From contig JASJFT010000082.1 of the NCBI GenBank assembly GCA_030770425.1, forward strand, positions 62,001-126,000: a stretch of DNA of 64,000 bases, given 5' to 3'. Of the stretch, positions 33,558-43,650 are shown one piece after another. Source of the stretch: Darksidea phi. Lineage: Eukaryota; Ascomycota; Dothideomycetes; Pleosporales; Lentitheciaceae. The stretch's first letter is position 1. Each line of letters begins with the position of its first letter. A model generated the notes under the pieces. That model was not told where the DNA came from. It saw only the letters and a program-made list of their open reading frames with translations, and ran no database searches. The translations under genes and the position numbers were made by a program.

Positions 33558-35139
33558 TCAATACCACCCATTCTCATCCACTTTCACATTTCCACCCCCT
33601 TCACCCTTGGGTCCCATACTCAGAATCCTCTGCCCAGGCACGACATCCGAAAACGCACTCTCGAAAACGCCACTGACAGCTCTCTTCCCGATCTCCTCGA
33701 AGCTGTCATACTCTGCAATGCCCGTATTCCCAGTTATAGAAGCCCATTCCCTATCCTCCGGACACTTTGCATCACCCAAATCACTCCACCTCGTCACAAG
33801 TAATGCCTGTTTGAACCTATCCGGCCCATTACCTTTTTCGGTATTATCTTCTACGAGCTTGAGCTCGAAAAGGTATTCGGTGGGACAGGAGGGGCAGCGA
33901 CGCACGGGTCTACATGTTGAGCATAGGGAGACGAGGCCGACAGCTTTTTGCGTCCGAAGCTGAGTTAATGCGCTGGTTTTCGGAACGGGGATGTGGTCGA
34001 GGGCGCATTTAGGGATGGAAGTTAAGATGCCGGTGCACCAATGCGCGCAAACGCTGAAGTAGGGCGTGTAATCTGAGCGGGCGAAGATGAGTAGGCGTTT
34101 GGCGGTCGACGTCATGCCGGCTGAAACGAAGACTTGCGATTTCACACGCATGAGTACGTGCCCGTTTGTGTGAATGTGGTACTTGCTTTCGTGCGTCCAG
34201 GCGGAATTGGGATCTTTCCAGCGACGAGCGAGGGAGTGGGCTGCAATACCGTAAGTGGGGCCGTGAGCCCAGTAGCGTTTTACTAGTTGGAGAAATGTGA
34301 AAGGCAAGGTGTGGCCTTCGGTGATGCGGAGGCGTGGGGGTGGGAGGAGGTTGTTTGTGCTATTTGGACAATTGAATAGTGGATTTAACACTGCAGATGG
34401 CATGAGTTTTTCAGAACCGCAATGGGTTCTTCTGTGCCATTGTGTGCAGGGAAAGCAAGAGGTGGCTAGGAAGCTTTTGGTCCATTGAGAGAAGAAAAGC
34501 CTGGCGGTGGTGGCGATTTGCCGGGTCGCCTAGTACTTTGCTGAGTCTTTTGATTAAGAGAAAATGAATTGTTTTGCATGTCGAAGCGAAGTGGGCGATG
34601 TCTAGAGCTGAGAGATAATCGCCGACGAGTGCCCATATATCAATTGGCATTCGAGCCAATAGTTGTGCGCCGTCTGACCGCGAGAAGTCGTACTCCACAG
34701 GGACGAGTTTAGCGGATTCTTCACTATGATCCGTCGCATCAGTATAGCCAAAGGCGTGAAGCATCTCTGTTAGATCCTTTCGCTCTCCGGTATCCTTATC
34801 TAGTGCATGTTCTTTTAGGGCTTGCGGTGATGCCTTCGACAATTTGCGCGGAGTTTTGGATTTGTTTGATCCCTTCCGTTGACTTTCTCTATTCGTTGGT
34901 GTTAGACTGAACAGAGAACCGCGCCTGGTGGAGCCACTCGATTTCCTCGTTGAGCTTTCTAGCATCCCTCCATCTTCATTTGCCCCAGGAAGCGGTCGGC
35001 CCACTTCGTGAGGATATGTCGTATGTTCAGGATCATTGTTTGGGATGGTTTTCTTGACCAACTTTCGTCGTGTGTCGTTCTTCGAGTTGAATCCCAGCCT
35101 CGCGCGGAATCCCCGAGACTCTATCTCGGCGTCCATCAT
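33558..35139 (-). pseudogene. F-box-like protein gene with a single frameshift
   Basis: From the ATG at 35139 the first frame reads 242 codons. It has a Ser/Lys-rich N-terminus, then an F-box-like segment 'LLARMPIDIWALVGDYLSAL' and 'DIAHFASTCKTIHFLL', then 'FLLSMDQKLPSHLL', and stops at 34411. Homology-like sequence continues in another frame with 'CFPCTQWHRRTHCGSEKL', the usual C-x2-C...H-R-R block following the F-box in this fungal family, and runs open to the stop at 33558 (…VKVDENGWY). No GT-AG pair can join the two parts, and the joined length is 3n+1, so one base has been gained or two lost near 34450-34475. Either a recent pseudogene or an assembly error. F-box proteins of this type would act as SCF substrate adaptors; no target is inferable. 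Confidence 0.7.
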
Positions 35140-35573
35140 ATCCGTATTATTCGAAACTAAGGAGCTTCCCTATGAGGGTGATGAGACGAAACAAAAGCGA
35201 CCATGGTGAATGCTGAGTATAGACCCTTCGACAACTAGCTTCCGTCCGGTCCGAAATGCACGTGATAGCTACCCCGCTACGCCCACTTGTGCTGGATAAC
35301 TCGCTCAGCAACGCCGGCCGTCGCAGGACTAGCAAGCTTGCTAATCCTTCGGTCATCACTAAATCCTGACTTTCAACAAGCGAAGCTCTAAACTAATTGA
35401 CAGTTTCATGACGCAAGAGGCGTTAGCGCGACCACCACGATCAATGTAAAGCTTTGAAAGAGCGTACAAGAACCAAGAAATTTTTGAGTAGATATCATAA
35501 CCACCCACCTCTAAGTATGCAAAAGCCGTCCGCACCTCACTGATCAAATATCGACTCGCAACTCCCGACTCAA
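35140..35573. other. Intergenic region upstream of the F-box gene
   Basis: About 430 bp with no coding signal; contains the F-box gene promoter and the 3' end of the GH94 gene. Confidence 0.35.
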
Positions 35574-37931
35574 TCAAGCCCTCGGCACCTCGACCTTGAC
35601 CTTATACGTCTTCCCCGCCTCCACACCCTTGATGAACGGCTCATCCAAAGCCTTCCCATCAACTGTAACGTTGTTCTCTTTCCCTTCTCCTCTCCTAACA
35701 CTAACCTCAAAGGTCGCACCCCGGAACAGTCTGGTAACTTTCATTTGATCCCAATCACTCGGCATCTGCGGCTTGACCCACAACCCATCCCGCCCACCTC
35801 TCAACCCACAAAGGCCCTCGACAAGACTCCGATATACCCAACTGATGGTACCGGTGTTGAAGAGTTGACTCGAGCGACCAGCTGTGCGAGGATAGAGTTT
35901 ATACCCGCCACGGTAGTAGTTAGGAATGAATACCGGTAGCTGCCCACGCTGGACGTAATCTTCTTCGCTGGGTCCGGGGATCATCTGACGGAGGATCAAG
36001 TACGCGCGGTCAGGTTGCGAGATTGTGTAGAGCGCCCATACGTAGAAGGCGCCGGCGTGGTTATACACGCTGCCATTCTCACCCTGGCCTGGGTATTTTT
36101 GGGTCACGCGCCCGACGTCTTCACGCATGGATGTATATGGTGGCGCGAACATGACGGTGCCATAGGGTGTGCTGAGCTGCTCGTCGACCTGCGGGAGGAT
36201 TTTTTCGATTTTTTCGGACGATGCGGCACCGCCAAGGATAGACCATGCTTGGGGGTTGAGCCAAATGCGACCTTCTTTGTCTTGCTTGATACCAAAGGTG
36301 ACGTTGTCATCGGTGATGCCACGAGCGTACCAGTCGCCGTCCCAGAAATGCTTGTTTGCAGCGGTATTCACCTCTTCGGCGCCTTTGCGGTATTTGGCTG
36401 CTACATCGGATTTACCGGCGGCTTCGCAGGTAGTAGCCCACAGGTTGAGAGCGTAGGCTGTGGCTACGGTGAGCCAGCCTGAGACGCCTTTCCCCTTGGG
36501 ACCGACCATGTTCATGGGGTCGCACCAGTCGCCTTGCGCGATGAAGCTTAGGCCGCGGTGGTCGCGTGCCGAGAGGAGCCAGTCCATTGCACGGCTGAAG
36601 CGCTCGAAGACGGTGTAGGTGTCGCCATGCATGCTGGTAACTTTCTCGTCCAAGAGTGCGTAGTCACCGGTCTCGCTGAGGTAGATTTCTAGAGCAACGG
36701 GAAGCCATACGCAATGATCCGTGTGCGGGACTTGATTAATGTACTTGAGCTCCGCACCTTCGGCAAGGAGAATGCCATCAGGCATGGACCCGTTCCTCTC
36801 CTGCTGAGATACCGATGTAATAATGGCCTTGCGAGCTACTTCAGGCTTGATGAAGCTCATGCCCATATTGTCTTGCAAATAATTCCGCGTCTGCGGGTCG
36901 GTTGTCAAACGGTTGACATCACCGTGATAGTACATCTGACGTGGCAGCCAGTTGTTGACGAGATTGTCGAGGTCCTTGTCCGGAGTCTCAATCTTCAGGC
37001 ACCCGCTGCCTTTCTCGATGTACTCTTCATAGTCCTTCGCAGCTTTGTCGAATTCGCTCTTGCTGAGGTATTTCTTCTTCATATCCAAAATTTCCTTATC
37101 ATCATAGGCAGGTCCAAACATGAATCGATATTCCTTCTCTTCCTTACTCTTCAAAGCTATACGATATTGGACAACCGCCGTTGGCGTTTCGTATCGGGCA
37201 TCACTATTACTCAACTCTTCCTCCTGCAACGACGACGGAGCGTGCAGACCGCCCTCGCCCTCAAACCTTTTTTGCCTCGCCTCCCATGACACCGGCTGCT
37301 CCTCACACAGAAAGTAGGACTTGTCCTTGAGAAATTTCGTCTTTGGATAGTCTTCCGCTTTTTGATACGGCGTCTTATAACTGCCCACAACGCCACCAAC
37401 GTTACTATTCCACTCGGCTTCCTGGTTCATCCAGGACATGTAGCCGAACGGAAAGTACGGGTAAATGCTGAGCTTGCGTTCGCGGTCAGAGAGGTTGGTC
37501 ACTTTGATAGTCCAGAGCTCGGCCACGTCGCTTGTCGGTAGAAGGATTGACATCTCGACCCGAATGTCCAGGTACTCCACTGTCCATGATAGATCACTCT
37601 TGCCAACGGAGAACACGAACTTGTCCACCTTAGCCCGAACAGGCTCGTATGGCGCGGAGAAGAACCCATTCGTCTCTTCATCTTTGATATAGACAAAGCG
37701 ACCTGGGTGATGCGTGTAGTAGTTCTGTTCCGGCTGCATGAAGGTCTTTTGCTCCAGATTCGGTGGGTAGGCATATTTCGCCGGCTCAGGTTGCATGAAC
37801 TGTGACGTTGCGTAGCCACGACAAGTGATCTGGATCATCATCTTCTGGTTCCAGAGGAAGCCGGCTGCCTTTGGCATTGCGGTGGGGCTGGTGAGCTCAT
37901 ATCGGTCGCCATTGTTCGTAGCTCGAAGCAT
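35574..37931 (-). CDS. GH94 phosphorylase, probably cellobionic acid phosphorylase
   Basis: One intronless frame of 785 aa from the ATG at 37931. GH94 hallmarks: the N-terminal sandwich domain ('GRFVYIKDEETNGFFSAPYE'), the (alpha/alpha)6 barrel with 'NNWLPRQMYYHGDVNRL' and 'DNMGMSFIKPEVARKAI', the D-W-x-D motif carrying the general acid in 'GDWCDPMNMVGPKG' (Asp471), and the phosphate-site region 'PQAWSILGG' and 'GSVYNHAGAFYVWAL'. GH94 enzymes split beta-glucosides with phosphate. Neurospora crassa has a GH94 of about this length (called NdvB-like) that was characterised as a cellobionic acid phosphorylase, and the motif context here fits that group better than cellobiose or chitobiose phosphorylases. 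No signal peptide is visible, so the enzyme should be cytosolic, acting on imported cellobionate from oxidative cellulose breakdown. Absence of introns and a mainly bacterial family hint at ancient transfer. Confidence 0.88.
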   Translation of the reverse strand: MLRATNNGDRYELTSPTAMPKAAGFLWNQKMMIQITCRGYATSQFMQPEPAKYAYPPNLEQKTFMQPEQNYYTHHPGRFVYIKDEETNGFFSAPYEPVRAKVDKFVFSVGKSDLSWTVEYLDIRVEMSILLPTSDVAELWTIKVTNLSDRERKLSIYPYFPFGYMSWMNQEAEWNSNVGGVVGSYKTPYQKAEDYPKTKFLKDKSYFLCEEQPVSWEARQKRFEGEGGLHAPSSLQEEELSNSDARYETPTAVVQYRIALKSKEEKEYRFMFGPAYDDKEILDMKKKYLSKSEFDKAAKDYEEYIEKGSGCLKIETPDKDLDNLVNNWLPRQMYYHGDVNRLTTDPQTRNYLQDNMGMSFIKPEVARKAIITSVSQQERNGSMPDGILLAEGAELKYINQVPHTDHCVWLPVALEIYLSETGDYALLDEKVTSMHGDTYTVFERFSRAMDWLLSARDHRGLSFIAQGDWCDPMNMVGPKGKGVSGWLTVATAYALNLWATTCEAAGKSDVAAKYRKGAEEVNTAANKHFWDGDWYARGITDDNVTFGIKQDKEGRIWLNPQAWSILGGAASSEKIEKILPQVDEQLSTPYGTVMFAPPYTSMREDVGRVTQKYPGQGENGSVYNHAGAFYVWALYTISQPDRAYLILRQMIPGPSEEDYVQRGQLPVFIPNYYRGGYKLYPRTAGRSSQLFNTGTISWVYRSLVEGLCGLRGGRDGLWVKPQMPSDWDQMKVTRLFRGATFEVSVRRGEGKENNVTVDGKALDEPFIKGVEAGKTYKVKVEVPRA

Positions 37932-39873
37932 GATGAATGTCTATGGTGTTCAAGCAACCTTGAGAGAGTCCAAGATGGACTGATATGGCGCCAACATTTA
38001 GTTAGTTGTGCAGAAAAGTCATGGCCGATATGGCACGACAGGAGGCTTAGCTTACTTGGTGTTAACAGGTTATCAGTAGTACGTGAGAGTAGCTTTCGCG
38101 ACAGGCACAGCCTAGGAGAACAGAAAGCTTGCCTTGCTGGAACGGGGCAAGAAACGGCAATCAAAAGGAAATTGATGCGGGACAATAGTGAGGATAGATG
38201 CAGGGACAGGAGGTTGAGGATTTTCAATTCACATGGACGGAGAATTTCCTGAAAAGCAGGGTAGAAAGAAAGTCGCCTACGAATAAATTGCTGAATCAAC
38301 GTTAGATGTTCTTATAAACTGGAAACCTCAAAAGCAAAAGACGGCGTGGGGCTAAACGAGTGGGGCAGGGCCTGGAAGGGGAAATGATCTAACCCGGACG
38401 CGGCATTCCGGTCCGTCAACCCCTGCTCCGGCCAGCGTTATCCTGTCGGCAATGTATGTACAGTTCGAGGCGCCGGCAAATCAACAGCCTAAAAGACTTG
38501 AGCACCAAAATGTCGCTAGGCAACAACATCTCAGCGTTTCGCCACAATTCCCTCACATGTGCACGGTAAGTACCGTTGCGCGCAGCGCGGGTCGGGTGCC
38601 AACCGCGAGTACCACTCAAGATCGTGTAGCATGTCCCACAATGCCGAAGCGCAAGTCAGCTGGAACTACCAGTATACACAAGTATTGATCGTGTTGGACA
38701 GTACTTGGGCGCGTATCCCAGTTCAGCCTTAAGCAGATGTAATGCGGGAATACGAGATGCCCACGTGTCTCATATGCCAGACTGCAACGTATGACCATGA
38801 AACTCGGCTACCGAGGCTGCGCGATAGAACCCAGGATCTCGCGGGACGGACCGCGCGCTAGACGTAGAAAGAGGCAGTCGAATAGCCTGAGGAAAAGACT
38901 GGACAGAGCGAACGAAGATATTGAGCCAAGAGATGTACGAGTTGAAAACGAGCGCCAGTACCACCTATGCCGCCTACCCATCTCCGCCATGCAAAGAGGA
39001 TTAGCAGCAAGTAAAGACGCCAGAGAGACTCACGCCCTGCAAAGAGCTTAATCTAGGGCATTGCCTTTGTTCAAAAGCCATTTACCAGGAGGTGTTGGTT
39101 CGAAGGCCGGCTTGATGAACCCGCAGACGAGGTCCGGAGACCAAGCCTGCGATATGCCCGAGGTTTGAAGGTTGGGGGAAGCAGAAAGGGGGGAAAGCGA
39201 GGATCAAAATAGAAAAGCGAGCGCGCGGGATATCGCGTGAAGCTATGCATTAACCATAGGTAAAGCGGCGAGGCGATCAAGAACTCGAGACGATGACTTG
39301 ACGAAGGTACCAATTGACCATAGCATTTGCCAAGCGCGTAGGCCAAAGGCATTCGAACAGTTTAAGTCATGGTAGGGGGTCCGTCGCATGCGATGGCTCC
39401 GAAACGGTATGGGCTGATGATGGACGATGCAGAGTGATGAAGAAAGAAGCTGAAGTCGAAAGCAGAACGAGTCGACGCGCGATTAGCGCCAGTACTAGCG
39501 CGTCCCATTCTGTACTAGCGCTGTTACGCCTCGCTAGGCCCCTTTAAGTGCATTACATGTCAAACGCTGCCAGACTCGTTCCATGACTCACTTTCAAGCC
39601 AGCCAGCCTCCAGCCCCTGTCTACCGGCGATCTCGCTAAAGCAACTACTACGGTATTCTATGCCTGGCGAACGTTCTCGCCCGCAAGGAACTGCAGTGCT
39701 CGTTTGTCTGCCTAGTGGATCGGCGACACCGAAAATTGGAACGTGCGACCCAGCAGGATGACGGTGAAGGTTGAACCTCGTCTAGTAATTCGTGCGGAGA
39801 GCTTCAGACAGTCAGAAACAATGCCGGTTCGGTTACCGTATTGACAAGATGCATACTATTACCCTTGCCGACC
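37932..39873. other. Intergenic region, 1.9 kb
   Basis: The first 400 bases are presumably the leader and promoter of the GH94 gene. The rest has only short open frames on both strands with no recognisable protein character, and no repeats. Confidence 0.4.
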
Positions 39874-40322
39874 TCACTGTGCACCCCTCCGTGCATCGAG
39901 CAGAGCATTCCAAGGCTCTTCTCTAGAACGCTGATCTAACCACAAGTTCAGCTGCGTAGCCGTTTGCTTTCCCGTATTCTCAGCCGGCCGTGCGGACTTA
40001 GTCCGAATAAAGGATACCGGCGTGGATGCGGACGTGGGCGCTGTGTAGCTGAGTCGTATGTTTATAGAGGCCACGGCACTACGGTCGACTGGCTGATCTC
40101 GATGCTATAGCCATGTGTTAGTTATATTTTAGCTTTGATCTAAGAGTCACGTACCATGATGGCAGTCGTGGTGAGCTTGATGGAATCTGTGTCGCGTCTT
40201 GGGGAGCTGGGGGAGGCGTGAATATTGTGCAGGTCGAACAAAGTCGTAGAGGCAGGTTCGGTCGCTTCAAGCACGCATTCACACCTAGCACCGGACGAAA
40301 AGCCTTCACATATAAACCCCAT
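39874..40322 (-). CDS. Possible small two-exon hypothetical protein
   Basis: An ATG at 40322 opens a 56-codon exon ending at 40155 exactly before gtacgt. A 50-nt intron (40105-40154) ends in tatag, and a second exon continues in phase 0 to a TGA at 39874-39876, for a total of 132 aa. The second exon reads 'ASINIRLSYTAPTSASTP' and 'TATQLNLWLDQRSREEPWNA'. The good donor, acceptor and matching phase are the only support; no family is recognised and the composition is not strongly protein-like. Confidence 0.3.
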
Positions 40323-40845
40323 TCTCTCTACTCCAAGGCCTCCATTTCTTCACCTGAAGCCACCAGCTCTGTTTCCAACCACGTCACCAGCTCAATGCCT
40401 CAGGTGACAATCGACCACCCAACCAGACCACGCAAAGATCAATCTGTATGTTCGCCACGGCGTGGCACGAGGCCACCGACGCAGTGTTGGTGAACTAGTG
40501 TTTCAGGTGAATACTGCACCCCCGCCGGGAGCCGACTAGTCCTAACTCAGCACCCCACCCGGCTGACCGGTCAACATGCCGCCTCTTGCGCAACTGTGAG
40601 ATTGCGTCATCGATAAATGAGTAAAGACTAAAAGAAATTACGTCTATTACACTATGATGCTTTTAGTCGTCCAGCGCCGACCTGCGACGCTCTAGAGTCT
40701 ATAGTAGTACATATTCACCCCAACTCGGGATTTCGTTCTGCATTCAGCGTTGCCATTGCATTCCGTCATTAGGGCGCACCAGGCGCATTACCATACCGAG
40801 CGTACACAGTATGCATTAGATGAGATTATGAACAAACGAAATAAA
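40323..40845. other. Intergenic region
   Basis: About 520 bp with no coding or repeat signal; holds the 3' end of the C2H2 gene. Confidence 0.3.
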
Positions 40846-42293
40846 TTATGAGAAAGTATGAAAGTCGTGAGGAACATGGGCGAAATCACAAACATTTGTT
40901 GGGAGATTTGAATCTTCAGGGATCATGCTTAGGAAATCCCAGGATGGTACGTCGTCCATAGGATCGTGTAGAATGGATGGTCGAGGGGGTGCATGATGAG
41001 CCGATGGATGCGTTGGATATTCCGTTGCGAGATGCGGTCCGTGGTCTTTCTCCGGAACAGGTGGAGGTGGAAGTGCCTTTTCCAAACGACCTTTGTCGAA
41101 TGCCAACCTTGCTATATCCGCACCGTTCTGGTCCGGAGTATAGTATTCCAGCAGGTCTTGGAGTTGAGGCCGAGCATTTGCTTCTGGGTATCCCTCAACA
41201 CGGCCCGTGGTCTGCGGTTTCCAGTAGAATGGAAATTTGGTCCTCTGCTTGCTTTCGAGTAAGCGGCACCAGGCGACTATGATCTCGGGGCGTTGGAGCA
41301 GTGAGAAAATCACTTGCGAGTGATACCAGGTAGCCATAGTTTCGCCTTTTTCGAAGTGTCGACCGATGTGGTTGCATCGCTCCGTCCATTCGCTACTGAA
41401 ATGATTGCAAAAGCCGCAGCCCCACCCTGTTCTTGCCTGTCGCTTTCTTCTTGCCAAATTGACGTGTAGCATATGCTGCTCGACACATATCTTACAGCGG
41501 TGGCTCTTCTGGTGATGATGCACAAAGTCCTTCTCGAGGAAGTAAACGTTTTTGCAAAGATCGCATTCGTACTTCTCATTGCGTTCCTGATACGTTTCTT
41601 CGTGACGCTTCCAGTCGTACTTCTCCCGGAAGCCTTCCTCACATGAAGTGCACCAGTACCTGGGCTCTTTTTGAGAGCGTCGACTTCTCTTCGTTCGCGA
41701 AACGCATGTGTGAAATGGCTCCTTGTCTTGCGCAGGCTGGCGTTGAGAAACGCGCTTGCTCGAAGGCGATGCGACCGGCGCCTCAATTGTTGTGGGAGGT
41801 GGCGGCGGCGGTGATTTAAAGTAGAAGCGCGGATCCAGGGTATGCCCGGTCTGGTCGGTATGCTGGTCCCGAGCGTTATCGAAGGGATATGACCATTGCG
41901 AGAAATCGCTGCCACCCGATGAACGAAAGCCTGATGAAGGGGTAGAATGCGTAGATGTTGACCGCATAGAGGCAGATTGGTGACGCTGATGTGAATATTG
42001 TGACGGGTAGCCGGAGCTCATGGCCGTATATTGCTCTGAAAGGTTGAGAGGGAACCCTGCGTAGAGCGGTTAGGCTGGTGATGCGCTCACATTTGGGTGG
42101 TCGTAGAAAGCAGAGCAAACTCACCATAAGAATTTCGATCAACATAGATGGGCTGGTCATGGGGGTTTCCCTGTGAATGCAGCGTGTTAGAGTACGCGCC
42201 AGGCGAACTCATCTCAAACTCCATCCCCCGATTCATATCGGCCTCAGAAACGAAAGACGGGCACGCGCCAAGAAAATGATGATCCATGAACAT
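40846..42293 (-). CDS. C2H2 zinc-finger protein
   Basis: Two exons (42293-42125, 42056-40846; 68-nt intron, phase 1) give 459 aa, joining 'VDRNSYG' to 'FPLNLSEQYTA'. The second exon alone could be read from an internal ATG, but the upstream exon keeps phase and extends the same low-complexity style. Zinc-finger-like units: C-T-S-C...H (about 192-211), C-D-L-C...HHHQKSH with a following C-K-I-C (221-246), and C-G-F-C...H-I-G-R-H (270-290). The pattern of three closely spaced, irregular fingers after a Ser/Pro-rich N-terminus is common among uncharacterised fungal C2H2 proteins. The C-terminus is Pro-rich and acidic. Nuclear regulatory role inferred. The start could also be the ATG at 42287, two codons further in. 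Confidence 0.78.
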
Positions 42294-43044
42294 AAAGTCA
42301 AGCGCGCGAGAAGATGAGAGAGATATTAAAGAAAAGAGAAGCTTACGAAGGAGAAAGGAGGCAGGAAGCATTGCTGCCTCAGCAAACAAAAGACGCCTCG
42401 CCTTTAACAAGCCATAGCAAAAGGCTTGAGGCTAAAACCACAGCCTCTCAAAACAAGGGTAAGCATGCGTCTTCACCTGAAACCTGAAACATAGATCGCA
42501 TGGCCCGCGTCCATTTTGTAGCCGCGTTTCGTTTCGAAAACCAAGCTGTGAGCCAGTGGGATGACGTGTAGGCAGCTGCGGAATGCTCAGCCGACGCAAA
42601 CAGCTTCCGTGCGCTGCGGTAAGGCAAGTAGCAGGCGAACGCCATTGTGCATGCAGGGGGGCTAACATCAGTGGCTGAGTGTGTGGTCAGAGACGGCAGC
42701 GGCGCTGTTTAGGGGGTTGTCGTCGGGGGCGAACAGGATGCAAGGAAGGCTGAAACAGAAGGGCTGTTCGCCAAGCGAGATTATGTCACCCACGACACGT
42801 GATTGTAGACTCGTCCCATAGTAAGTAATAGCAGTAGTAAAGGGTGCTGCTTATTGATTCAATTATAGAACCTTTGATTCCATAAGCTCGTCGGCACCGA
42901 CGTCTTCCCCAAGCATGCTACTGTGGCGTCCTCTCATTTCTGCAAGAGCAGTTACTGTGTTTGTGGCGGCAGGGCCAGCTTTTCAGCTACAAAATGAAAA
43001 CCCCCCGACGGTCCCGTAAACGTTGCGTACAGCTGCCCTCGATA
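42294..43044. other. Intergenic region, 750 bp
   Basis: Promoter side of the C2H2 gene and spacer; no further coding signal or repeats. Confidence 0.35.
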
Positions 43045-43650
43045 TCAAGCCCTCGGGCGTAGAGCGAGTTGGAATACGGCCATTGCCGACAACCGCTCCG
43101 CTAGCAGCTTTCCCCTCCATTCGAGGACAGCCATCTCCTTTTCTCTTTGTTCCTTTGCGGTTTTGATGGCCCTGGCCGTCCGGTCGAGACTCAGCTGGAT
43201 ACCTTCCTCGATGGTATTCTCTGCGCTACGAGCGAATGTCTTAGCTGCTTCGATAGCGTTTCGTTCACGGAGCAGGATAGCCGCTCGCCCGTGTTCGATG
43301 TTGGCTAGCTCGGAGAACACAATAGCGCGCTCCGTCGCCGCCGCTGCTGGATCGATATATGGGCCCGAGGCTGGGGAGGAGGGGAGCTCTGAGCAGTGGG
43401 CATTATGGGGTTGAGGATGCCGTTGTTCTTGAGGAAATTGAGCGGGTCTTCGGCGTAAGGGTGGTCTGTTTTGATAGGTGTAGAATGGCTGCGTTCGAGG
43501 TCGTGTATAAGGAGGGTAGATGGAATCTGTAAAAGATGACTCGGTGCGATCTTTAGCACTTGTGCTGTGAGATCGAAAGCTTGTAGCTAAGCAAAGCGGT
43601 TGATGTGATGGTTTCAGCCAATATGAGAGTAGTTTTCGAGGGGGGCAGTT
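43045..43650 (-). CDS. Coiled-coil protein, 3' part (start exon not found)
   Basis: One minus-strand frame is open from 43650 to a stop at 43045-43047 but contains no ATG before the last ~25 codons. It reads 'SFTDSIYPPYTRPRTQPFYT', 'PLRRRPAQFPQEQRHPQPHN' and 'YIDPAAAATERAIVFSELAN'. A charged helical stretch follows with 'NAIEAAKTFARSAENTIEEG' and 'IKTAKEQREKEMAVLEWRGK'. The Pro/Tyr-rich part followed by a long heptad-like helix looks like real protein, so a start-containing exon probably lies upstream beyond 43650, but I could not find a convincing one. Family unknown. Confidence 0.45.
   Translation of the reverse strand, partial: NCPPRKLLSYWLKPSHQPLCLATSFRSHSTSAKDRTESSFTDSIYPPYTRPRTQPFYTYQNRPPLRRRPAQFPQEQRHPQPHNAHCSELPSSPASGPYIDPAAAATERAIVFSELANIEHGRAAILLRERNAIEAAKTFARSAENTIEEGIQLSLDRTARAIKTAKEQREKEMAVLEWRGKLLAERLSAMAVFQLALRPRA

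Noticed and set aside
36015..37289. Plus-strand frames of 155 and 191 codons
   Set aside because: Antisense shadows of the GH94 coding sequence.
42087..42410. Independent 107-codon ORF upstream of the C2H2 gene
   Set aside because: Its 3' part is the first exon of the C2H2 gene; the spliced phase joins it exactly to the zinc-finger exon.
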